Below, one piece after another: positions 6,920 to 12,769 of a stretch of DNA of 12,769 nucleotides. Below the pieces are notes generated by a model. That model was not told the origin of the DNA and did no database searches. It saw only the letters and a program-made list of their open reading frames with translations. Each line of letters opens with the position of its first letter. Within the stretch, counting starts at the first letter, position 1. A program made the translations under genes and the position numbers. Source of the stretch: an uncultured Paraprevotella sp. (GTDB taxonomy: Bacteria > Bacteroidota > Bacteroidia > Bacteroidales > Bacteroidaceae); contig CAAFWT010000140.1 of assembly GCA_900766785.1 (NCBI GenBank), positions 1 through 12,769 on the forward strand, in the 5' to 3' direction.

Positions 6920-9532
6920 ATGACAATGGAGAGAAAACGAATCATTTGTAGCGTGCCCCTACTGGGAGCTTTGGCATTAGCCTTGGCAGGCTGTGGCACA
7001 GGAACACCTAATGGCGGCACCTTGACCAGTGCCTTGGATAACTCAGCATGGAGTGCTTCACAATGGATTTCTGCCAAGAATGCCCCTGTGGTGACTGGCC
7101 CTGTACAGGGAGCCAACGAGAGAGCTGCCGATGGCGCCAGCTGGTTTGTATCTACTCTCAAGAACGAGCAGAAAGTGGTAGAGGCCAAATGGATGACAGC
7201 TGGCTTGGGCGTATACGACCTGTATGTGAATGGTCATCTTGTGGGTAAAGAGGTGCTCAAGCCCGGATTCACCCACTATGCCAAGACCAAACGCTCATTT
7301 ACTTATGATATCACGGACCTGATAGACAACAAGGCAGATGCCCAGAACGTCTTCTCTGCACAGGTGACTCCTGGCTGGTGGGCCGACAAGATTATTACTC
7401 CTGGCGGTAATGACGGAATGATAGGCAAGAAGCCTGCTTTCCGTGGTGTGGTGGAACTCACCTTTGCCGATGGCACCAAGAAACTGTATGGTACCGATAC
7501 AGCTAATTGGCGCTCAGGTGTGGCAGGTCCCATTACACATGCTGCCATCTTCGACGGAGAACAATACGATGCCCGTGTGCTCCCTGGATATGATACACCC
7601 GAGAAGCTTTCCGCACCCGAACTGAACAATGAGTTCAATGGCGAGATTCTCCCCACGAATGGTGCCGAGATATACCAGCGTGAAGATCTGGCCCTCTTGC
7701 CCATCAAGGCATATACCTGGGAGGGTGTCACCGGCGAGAGTGAGGAGGCATATGGTACGGTAGTCATCAAGCAGGAGTTTGCTCAGGGAAAGCCCATGAC
7801 CGTGCGTCCAGGCGAGACCCTCGTGGTGGACTTCGGTCAGAACTGTGCTGCTGTACCCGACTTCGTCTTCAAGGCCAAAGAGGGTACCGTGCTCACCTGT
7901 ACCGTATCTGAGTTGCTCAACGACGGCAACGGAGCCAAGAGCCGCGGTATGGATGGTCCTGAGGGAAGTCCTCACCGTCTCAACCTTCGCATTCCCGACC
8001 TGGGCATGTACCTCACCTACACCTTTGCAGGAACAGAGAAGCCCGAGACCTATCGTCCCTCTCACACCTTCTTTGGTTACCGTCTGGTATCCATCACAGC
8101 CACAGATGAGGTAGAGATTCAGAGCATACGCTCCATCCCCGTCACATCCATTGCCCAAGACCTGGAGATAGGACATATCACCACAGGCAATCCACTTATC
8201 AATCAGTTGATATCCAATACACTTTGGGGACAGAGGTCCAACTATCTGTCGGTGCCTACAGACTGTCCACAGCGCAACGAGCGTCTGGGATGGACTGCCG
8301 ACACTCAGGTGTTCTCCGAGACGGGTACCTTCTTTGCCAATACAAGCAACTTCTTCCACAAGTGGATGCGTGACATGAGAGATACCCAGCATCACACTGG
8401 TACCTTCCCTGGTGTGGCACCCCTTGCACAATATGGAGCCGAGCCCACCAGCATGGGTCGCTTGGGCTGGTCCGATGCCGGAGTAATCGTACCTTGGGTG
8501 GTGTGGAAGCAGTTTGGCGACAATGAGATTGTGGCCGAGAACTGGGAAGCTATGGAGAAGATGATGGACTATGTGGATGCCATCAAGTATGACCATGCTG
8601 CTATGGCAGGGGAGAATGGCAACTTCCAGTGGGCCGACTGGTTGAGCTACGAACCTCTGGAGTCCTGCAGCGGTACCATTCGCATGGTGGACGAGAAGGG
8701 TAACCATGTAAACCGCCCCGAGACTTATGTCTATTGGAACTATCTGTGTGCCTCTTACTGGGCCATTGATGCAGGAATGATGCGCGACATGGCACAGGCC
8801 ACTGGACGCGATGCTGCCAAGTATGCCGATATGGAGCAGAGAGCCAAGCAACATCTGCGTGAGACCTTCCTCAACCCCGACGGAACGTTCAAGACCGACA
8901 TCCTCAACACCATGCAGACTCCTGCTCTCTTCGCTCTGAAGAACGGACTTGTGGAAGGCAAGGCCAAGGAGAATATGATAGCTCGCCTGCGCCAGAACTT
9001 CAAGGACCATGGCGACTGCCTGCAGACAGGATTCCTGGGTACATCCATCCTCATGCCCACTCTCACCGAGAACGGAATGAGCGATGTGGCCTACACACTC
9101 CTCTATCAGCGCAAGAACCCCTCTTGGCTCTACTCCATAGATAACGGAGCCACCACCATCTGGGAGCGCTGGAACAGCTACATGAAGGATAAGGGTATGG
9201 GTCCCCGCGGTATGAACAGCTTCAACCATTATGCTTATGGATGCGTATGTGAATGGATTTGGGAGACAGCAGCAGGCATACAGGCCGATGTGGCCCAGCC
9301 CGGTTTCCGTCACATCATCATGAAGCCCGTTCCCGACCGTGGACTGGAGTACCTGAAGGCCGAGTACAAGTCTGCCGCTGGTCCCATCAAGAGCGAGTGG
9401 AAGTATGAGGGTAAAGAGTGGATATGGAAGTTCACCATCCCCGAAGGTGCTACTGCTACTGTCACCTTACCCGGCGAGACCGAAAGCAAGGATTATTCAG
9501 CAGGAACTTACACTCTGAAGAAGGAGTTGTAA
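6920..9532 (+). CDS. Alpha-L-rhamnosidase, GH78, lipoprotein
   Basis: This enzyme releases terminal L-rhamnose from plant pectin side chains, flavonoid glycosides or other rhamnosides. The 870-residue protein has a type II signal peptide with lipobox LAGC (lipidated C25). The residues after the Cys (GTGTPNGG) lack the acidic surface-export signal of Bacteroidetes, so a periplasmic location is more likely. The N-terminal rhamnosidase domain spans about residues 75-220 (GLGVYDLYVNGHLVGKEVLKPG region) and a middle beta domain about 285-400. The (alpha/alpha)6 catalytic barrel follows (about 420-770), then a C-terminal beta domain. The GH78 hallmark DCPQRNERLGWTAD (D448-D461) contains E454, the expected general acid, and TTIWERWN contains E749, the expected general base. 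The ATG at 6926 is an equally possible start. No rhamnose catabolism, transporter or SusC/D genes are adjacent. Confidence 0.94.
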   Translation: MTMERKRIICSVPLLGALALALAGCGTGTPNGGTLTSALDNSAWSASQWISAKNAPVVTGPVQGANERAADGASWFVSTLKNEQKVVEAKWMTAGLGVYDLYVNGHLVGKEVLKPGFTHYAKTKRSFTYDITDLIDNKADAQNVFSAQVTPGWWADKIITPGGNDGMIGKKPAFRGVVELTFADGTKKLYGTDTANWRSGVAGPITHAAIFDGEQYDARVLPGYDTPEKLSAPELNNEFNGEILPTNGAEIYQREDLALLPIKAYTWEGVTGESEEAYGTVVIKQEFAQGKPMTVRPGETLVVDFGQNCAAVPDFVFKAKEGTVLTCTVSELLNDGNGAKSRGMDGPEGSPHRLNLRIPDLGMYLTYTFAGTEKPETYRPSHTFFGYRLVSITATDEVEIQSIRSIPVTSIAQDLEIGHITTGNPLINQLISNTLWGQRSNYLSVPTDCPQRNERLGWTADTQVFSETGTFFANTSNFFHKWMRDMRDTQHHTGTFPGVAPLAQYGAEPTSMGRLGWSDAGVIVPWVVWKQFGDNEIVAENWEAMEKMMDYVDAIKYDHAAMAGENGNFQWADWLSYEPLESCSGTIRMVDEKGNHVNRPETYVYWNYLCASYWAIDAGMMRDMAQATGRDAAKYADMEQRAKQHLRETFLNPDGTFKTDILNTMQTPALFALKNGLVEGKAKENMIARLRQNFKDHGDCLQTGFLGTSILMPTLTENGMSDVAYTLLYQRKNPSWLYSIDNGATTIWERWNSYMKDKGMGPRGMNSFNHYAYGCVCEWIWETAAGIQADVAQPGFRHIIMKPVPDRGLEYLKAEYKSAAGPIKSEWKYEGKEWIWKFTIPEGATATVTLPGETESKDYSAGTYTLKKEL

Positions 9533-9542
9533 TCCCAAATTC

Positions 9543-9589
9543 AAATAAGCCCAAGTCGATCGATAAACCGACTTGGGCTTATTTCTTTT
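9543..9589. terminator. Bidirectional terminator after the rhamnosidase gene
   Basis: A perfect 16-bp stem (9543-9558 with 9569-9584) closes a 10-nt loop and is followed on the + strand by CTTTT. On the minus strand it is followed by a short T-rich run (TTTGAATTT), so it may also end transcription arriving from the AraC gene. It begins 11 bp after the rhamnosidase stop. Confidence 0.9.
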
Positions 9590-9609
9590 CTGAGTGACAA
9601 AGGTGGAGA

Positions 9610-9649
9610 TGAAACCGAATCTGATGAACTGATTCAGAATAAGCGGTTT
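9610..9649 (+). other. Second imperfect hairpin downstream of the terminator
   Basis: GAAACCG (9610-9616) pairs with CGGTTTC (9643-9649), and inside it GAATC pairs with GATTC. The T/C-rich run CTTTGTTTCCTC follows. It could be a back-up terminator or part of the 3' untranslated region of the AraC transcript. No gene was seen here. Confidence 0.4.
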
Positions 9650-9726
9650 CCTTTGTTTCCTCATTCTCCCTTCTTCCTCCGCACTTTCAGAATACGATAG
9701 TCGTCCCTGTCTCCTGTTCTCTGACA

Positions 9727-9950
9727 TGACCGCGCATGCTACGAGCAAGGAGGTGGTGTGTGATTCCATGGGCAACCGTGGAAGGAGAATGGGGCTTACA
9801 TGAAGGCACCCAACGGTGAGCCGGAACCACCTCCATGGAACAAGGCAACAACCCTAACATGGGGGGACGGAAGAACCCCATACCTGGGGATACTGGAGTA
9901 ACCCATGCAGACATTGACTACGGACTGGCATGATGCCGTAGGGTCGGTCA
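9727..9950 (+). ncRNA. Candidate structured RNA of unknown family
   Basis: No convincing reading frame covers this GC-rich block, but it folds well on the + strand. TGACCG (9727-9732) pairs with CGGTCA (9945-9950) to close the whole block. A perfect 9-bp stem joins GGAGGTGGT (9749-9757) and ACCACCTCC (9826-9834). Inside it, TTCCATGG pairs with CCGTGGAA around a GCAA loop (9764-9783), a GNRA tetraloop. ATGGGG/CCCCAT (9859-9864, 9876-9881) and CTACGG/CCGTAG (9918-9923, 9936-9941) are further hairpins. The one wobble in the GNRA stem is G-U on the + strand but C-A on the minus strand, and GCAA is a GNRA loop only on the + strand, so the + strand is the likelier RNA. I did not find a good promoter. 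It could instead be the 3' untranslated region of the convergent AraC gene or a remnant of an RNA-based element. Confidence 0.4.
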
Positions 9951-9960
9951 AGCAAGGGGA

Positions 9961-10860
9961 TCATAAATGCTGGCTTCTGTAGGCAAGGGGGGATATGCCC
10001 ACACGCCTGTGGAACATGCGAGTGAAATGGTTGGGATAAGCAAATCCCAGTTCCTCGGCTATCTCACCCACGCTCATCTGCGTGCCAGCCAGCAGGGATT
10101 GCGCAGCCGATACTATCTTGCCCTGGATGTAATCCTGAGCAGTAACGTGCAGTTCGCGCCGCACAAGCTCTCCGAAGTAATTAGGAGTAAGGTGAAACTG
10201 CTCGGCGCACCATGCCACGGTGGGCTGACCATGCTGAGCAGGCATGCCGCTGGATAGATAGCTATCCACCATCTCGTCCAACCTGCCAGCCAAACCTCCG
10301 CGGTCACTCCTCAGTTCACGAAACTGTCTCTCAAAGAATCGCTTGCAGTAACTCAGAAGATGCCCGATGCCCAATCTCAGCATATGAGTGGAGAGATAGT
10401 CGGGAGGAGTGTGGAGCTCCGTCTGAATATTGGCAAAGCAATTGAGTAGCACTCCTCGCTCAGTCTCTGAGAGTTCCAACGCCTCCACAACATCCGAACT
10501 AAAGAAATCAAACATATAGAAGTCGCGTCCCAGTCCACTCTTCTCAAGTAACTCCGGACGAAAGGCCAACATGCGTCCGCGGGGCTTGGTGGTGTAGTCA
10601 AGGTTCATGGATACTACCTGTCCTGGCTTCAGTGAGAAGACGGTTCCTGGCTGGTAACGCATGGTCTTGCCACCCTTGACCAGTTCGCCAAAGTTCTCAT
10701 CCATGAGCACGATACAATACATTTCAAAGTCGAGGGGCAGAAACAGGGCAAGGTCGGCCTGCGAAAGGTCGCCCACCGCCACCAGAGGATGCGTGGAGGA
10801 CTGACGGAAGTAAGCATTAAACTCGTCGATGGTGTGTATTACCTTGTGTGACATGACCAT
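9961..10860 (-). CDS. AraC-family transcriptional regulator
   Basis: This is a DNA-binding regulator of about 299 residues with an N-terminal cupin-like sensing domain and a C-terminal AraC/XylS domain. The cupin part includes the RYQPGTVFSLKPGQVVS stretch. The C-terminal domain has two helix-turn-helix units: TVAWCAEQFHLTPNYFGELV, and VGEIAEELGFAYPNHFTRMF followed by the usual GISPLAYR ending. The reading frame stays open up to 11094, but a promoter (TTGG, 19 bp, TAATTTTG) sits inside that extension, so translation must start below it. ATG at 10860 (MVMSHKVIHT) or 10854 (MSHKVIHT) fits. It is divergent from the PLP lyase gene and probably controls it and itself. The ligand is unknown; an aromatic amino acid or product would fit the neighbour. 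Confidence 0.9.
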   Translation of the reverse strand: MVMSHKVIHTIDEFNAYFRQSSTHPLVAVGDLSQADLALFLPLDFEMYCIVLMDENFGELVKGGKTMRYQPGTVFSLKPGQVVSMNLDYTTKPRGRMLAFRPELLEKSGLGRDFYMFDFFSSDVVEALELSETERGVLLNCFANIQTELHTPPDYLSTHMLRLGIGHLLSYCKRFFERQFRELRSDRGGLAGRLDEMVDSYLSSGMPAQHGQPTVAWCAEQFHLTPNYFGELVRRELHVTAQDYIQGKIVSAAQSLLAGTQMSVGEIAEELGFAYPNHFTRMFHRRVGISPLAYRSQHL

Positions 10861-10879
10861 TATATATATATGTGTGTGT
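10860..10879. repeat. (TA)n(TG)n dinucleotide tract before the AraC gene
   Basis: About five TA units followed by four to five TG units directly adjoin the AraC start codon, read on the gene strand as (CA)n(TA)n then ATG. It lies in the leader, not the coding sequence. Confidence 0.7.
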
Positions 10880-10929
10880 CTACGAAGAGTCGCTCTGCAA
10901 TGAGTGAGATATTCAGAGGAGGACAGGGG

Positions 10930-10960
10930 CAAAATTAGAACCTTCATGACAGAAAACCAA
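10930..10960 (-). promoter_or_regulatory. Promoter of the AraC-family gene
   Basis: On the minus strand TTGG (10957-10960) is followed after 19 bp by TAATTTTG (10930-10937), matching the Bacteroidetes TTTG / TAnnTTTG arrangement. Transcription would start about 10924, giving a leader of roughly 64 nt before ATG 10860. This site decides against the longer open reading frame start at 11094. Confidence 0.6.
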
Positions 10961-11011
10961 GATATTGGTACCGAAAAATGGTAGATATGATAAAATGAAG
11001 TAATATTGGTA
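10956..11011. promoter_or_regulatory. Candidate AraC operator: repeated TTGGTA motifs
   Basis: ATATTGGTA occurs at 10962-10970 and again at 11003-11011, 41 bp apart, close to four helical turns. A related ATGGTA lies at 10978-10983. The first copy is also half of the inverted repeat ACCAAGATATTGGT (10956-10969), which covers the AraC -33 element. The place and spacing suit binding by the divergent AraC regulator; this is inference. Confidence 0.4.
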
Positions 11012-11055
11012 TTTTGTTCCGTAAATATGTTCGTATGCCTACAAACCATAAGCCC

Positions 11056-11063
11056 TAACTTTG
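11056..11063 (+). promoter_or_regulatory. Bacteroidetes -7 promoter box of the lyase gene
   Basis: TAACTTTG matches TAnnTTTG and is the same octamer as in the two other promoters of this window. It lies 63 bp before ATG 11127 and 24 bp before ATG 11088. The -33 element is poor, which suits a promoter that needs an activator such as the divergent AraC protein. Confidence 0.55.
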
Positions 11064-11126
11064 TAATGCAGACCCCTAAAGGGATGAATGGCAACTAATA
11101 AAACAAAAACCAACAAATACATCATT

Positions 11127-12575
11127 ATGGCAGTAAAATTTTATAAGAGTGAAAACCAAGTGCCCCTTGAGATGCACAAGGTGAGAGTGGTACAGAAACT
11201 GAATCTACTCCCTCCGGAAGAGCGATTGCGCAAGATACAGGAAGCAGGCAACAACACCTTCCTGCTGCAAAACCGTGACATATACATGGACATGCTGACC
11301 GACTCGGGAGTGAACGCCATGTCGGACCGCCAGACAGCTGCCATGCACATAGCCGATGATTCCTACGCCGGATCGGAAAGTTTCACCCGACTGAAGGCAG
11401 CGATAAAGGAAGTGTTCGGAGTGGACAACGTGCTGCCCACCCATCAGGGACGTGCGGCCGAGAACATTCTGGCATGCCGATACATCACCCCAGGAAAGAA
11501 GGCTCTCATGAACTTCCATTTCACCACCACCAAGGCTCATATCACAAGACTGGGAGGCGAGGTACTGGAACTGGTGGACAAGAAGGGGCTGGAGCCCATC
11601 AGCGATGAGCCATTCAAGGGAGATTTTGACCTGAAGCTACTGGAGGACACCATTAAAGAGGTGGGGCCAGAGAACGTAGGCTTTGTGCGCATCGAAGCCG
11701 GAACCAACCTCATCGGAGGTCAACCGGTATCGCTGGAAAACATGTGTGCCGTAGCCGACATCTGTCACCGATACCAGATACCAAGCGTGCTGGACGCTTC
11801 GCTCCTGCAGGATAACATCTACTTCATGAAGAAGCGTGAAGCCCAATGCAAGTACATGCAACCTAAGGAAATCTATCATCTGCTGGCCGACAAGATGGAC
11901 ATCATCTATTTCTCGGCACGCAAACTTGGATTTGCCCGTGGAGGAGCCATATTGTCCCACAACATCGACGTCATCAAGAGCATGATGGAATATATCCCTC
12001 TCTACGAAGGCTTCCTCACCTACGGAGGTATCGATGTGCGCAGCATAGAGGCTATGGCCGAGGGCTTGTATGAGTCTCTCGACATGGAGTATCTGGCCCA
12101 CGGACCGGAATTCATAGCCTATCTCATCAAGGAGCTGGATGACTACGGAGTGCCCGTTATCAAGCCTGCGGGAGGACTGGGAGCTCATCTCAACTGCTCG
12201 GCCTTCGTGCCCGATATGCCTCACAACCAATATCCTGCGGGAGCCGTATGCGCCGCTCTCTATATAGTAGGAGGCATACGCCCCATGGAGCGCGGTACCC
12301 TGAGTGAACAACGAGAGCCCGATGGAACAGAGCGCTACGCCGAGTTGGAGTTGGCACGACTGGCTGTTCCTCGTCGCGTCTTCACTCTGTCACAAATCAA
12401 GTATGTGGCCGACCGCGTGAAGTGGCTTTGGGACAACAGAAACCTCATAGGCGGACTAGAGTGGGTGGAAGAACCAGCCGTTCTGCGTTTCTTCTTCGGA
12501 CGACTCAAGGAAATCGGCCATTGGCAGGAAGACCTTGTGGCCAAGTTCCGTGCAGACTTCGGAGACAGCTTGTAA
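11127..12575 (+). CDS. Tyrosine phenol-lyase/tryptophanase-family PLP enzyme (beta-eliminating lyase)
   Basis: This cytoplasmic PLP enzyme belongs to the family that splits tyrosine to phenol or tryptophan to indole, with pyruvate and ammonia. From the chosen start it has 482 residues against about 456-471 for known members. Family blocks are present: NTFLLQNRDIYMDMLTDSG, DDSYAGSESF (Y80), PTHQGRAAEN, GGQPVSLENM, D223 for the PLP ring, YEGFLTYGG and ARLAVPRRVFT. K266 in SARKLGF is the PLP lysine. T133 (FTTT) and R389 (MERG) correspond to T124 and R381, which mark phenol-lyases rather than tryptophanases. However, the usual DATR is DASL here (Arg to L226), GGHAVFLD is GGLGAHLN, the Lys before the PLP lysine is Arg265, and the cation-site Glu is Asp78. 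The substrate is therefore uncertain. ATG 11088 would add 13 Lys/Thr/Asn-rich residues; 11127 has the more typical A-rich leader. Confidence 0.85.
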   Translation: MAVKFYKSENQVPLEMHKVRVVQKLNLLPPEERLRKIQEAGNNTFLLQNRDIYMDMLTDSGVNAMSDRQTAAMHIADDSYAGSESFTRLKAAIKEVFGVDNVLPTHQGRAAENILACRYITPGKKALMNFHFTTTKAHITRLGGEVLELVDKKGLEPISDEPFKGDFDLKLLEDTIKEVGPENVGFVRIEAGTNLIGGQPVSLENMCAVADICHRYQIPSVLDASLLQDNIYFMKKREAQCKYMQPKEIYHLLADKMDIIYFSARKLGFARGGAILSHNIDVIKSMMEYIPLYEGFLTYGGIDVRSIEAMAEGLYESLDMEYLAHGPEFIAYLIKELDDYGVPVIKPAGGLGAHLNCSAFVPDMPHNQYPAGAVCAALYIVGGIRPMERGTLSEQREPDGTERYAELELARLAVPRRVFTLSQIKYVADRVKWLWDNRNLIGGLEWVEEPAVLRFFFGRLKEIGHWQEDLVAKFRADFGDSL

Positions 12576-12593
12576 CACAAACCGTATTTCTGA

Positions 12594-12634
12594 ACAGCAA
12601 AGGGGTTAGATGTGATGTCTGACCCCTTTGCTGT
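12594..12634 (+). terminator. Hairpin after the lyase gene, likely terminator
   Basis: A 17-bp stem (12594-12610 with 12618-12634, one T-G wobble) closes a 7-nt loop, 18 bp after the lyase stop. No T run follows on the + strand (ATGCACGG), so it may stabilise the 3' end or act with other signals rather than as a classic intrinsic terminator. Confidence 0.6.
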
Positions 12635-12769
12635 ATGCACGGCAAGGGAAGCCTGTCCAGACTTCGTCAACGCGCCACCCAAATCAAGATTGGGTCATCC
12701 GACATTTCGATTGATTACCATTTATAACAGTGTGCTCAGTATTTGTTACCTTCATTGCCGATAAGGTTA
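12635..12769. other. Gene-free end of the window
   Basis: No supported reading frame, tRNA or clear promoter was found. ACCCAA (12677-12682) and TTGGGT (12690-12695) form a small 6-bp hairpin of unknown meaning. The segment may be the upstream region of a gene outside the window. Confidence 0.4.

Noticed and set aside
7514..9313. 599-residue open frame on the minus strand inside the rhamnosidase gene
   Set aside because: It is antisense to a clear GH78 gene and lacks any family motif; its His/Leu/Gly-rich composition is the mirror of the codon use on the other strand.
9687..9914. 75-residue minus-strand frame and a 33-residue plus-strand frame (9800-9901) in the gap after the rhamnosidase
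   Set aside because: Neither has a plausible start context, family motif or natural composition, and the region is better explained by RNA structure.
9918..9945. TPP riboswitch 3' motif resemblance (ATGCCGTAGGG)
   Set aside because: The CTGAGA box and the rest of the TPP consensus are missing, and no thiamine gene follows.
9749..9950. Group II intron 5' fragment (GTGTG near 9757)
   Set aside because: No reverse transcriptase or domain V was found, and the GGAGGTGGT stem would span the supposed intron start. A covariance search would settle it.
12335..12682. 115-residue minus-strand frame over the end of the lyase gene
   Set aside because: Mostly antisense to the lyase and running through its 3' hairpin, with no recognisable domain.
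1..12769. tRNA, rRNA, CRISPR arrays, insertion sequences, att sites
   Set aside because: Looked for by eye on both strands; no cloverleaf, regular repeat-spacer array, transposase or terminal inverted repeats were seen.

Overview
The window looks like an ordinary chromosomal stretch of a Bacteroidales bacterium, most likely of the Prevotella/Segatella group. The evidence is a fused SecD-SecF protein, promoters of the Bacteroidetes TAnnTTTG type with A-rich leaders and no Shine-Dalgarno sequences, a DUF4886 protein and a lipoprotein GH78 rhamnosidase. This assignment comes from family knowledge and motifs read by eye; no database search was run.

Layout from left to right. Bases 3-3047 hold secDF (+), closed by a strong hairpin terminator at 3080-3130. 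Bases 3153-4580 encode a secreted DUF4886 (SGNH-hydrolase-like) protein (+). Bases 4702-5187 encode a 161-residue unrecognised protein (+) whose layout resembles SecB. Its end overlaps tail-to-tail by 52 bp with an AGCS alanine/glycine:cation symporter on the other strand (5136-6641). A 278-bp divergent region with a promoter box facing each way separates the symporter from a GH78 alpha-L-rhamnosidase lipoprotein (6920-9532, +), which ends in a 16-bp perfect-stem terminator. The next 428 bp carry no convincing gene but contain a GC-rich block (about 9727-9950) that folds on the + strand into a closed multi-stem structure, a candidate structured RNA. An AraC-family regulator (9961-10860, -) and a tyrosine phenol-lyase/tryptophanase-family PLP enzyme (11127-12575, +) are divergently transcribed from a shared control region with repeated TTGGTA motifs. 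The window ends with a 17-bp hairpin and about 130 bp of apparently gene-free DNA.

The genes do not form one pathway. The clearest functional pair is the AraC regulator with the lyase. The lyase keeps the residues that distinguish phenol-lyases from tryptophanases, but it has lost several active-site and cation-site residues, so its substrate is open. Other points worth a second look are the possible structured RNA, the SecB-like small protein and the overlapping convergent gene pair. I found no mobile element, CRISPR array, tRNA or rRNA.
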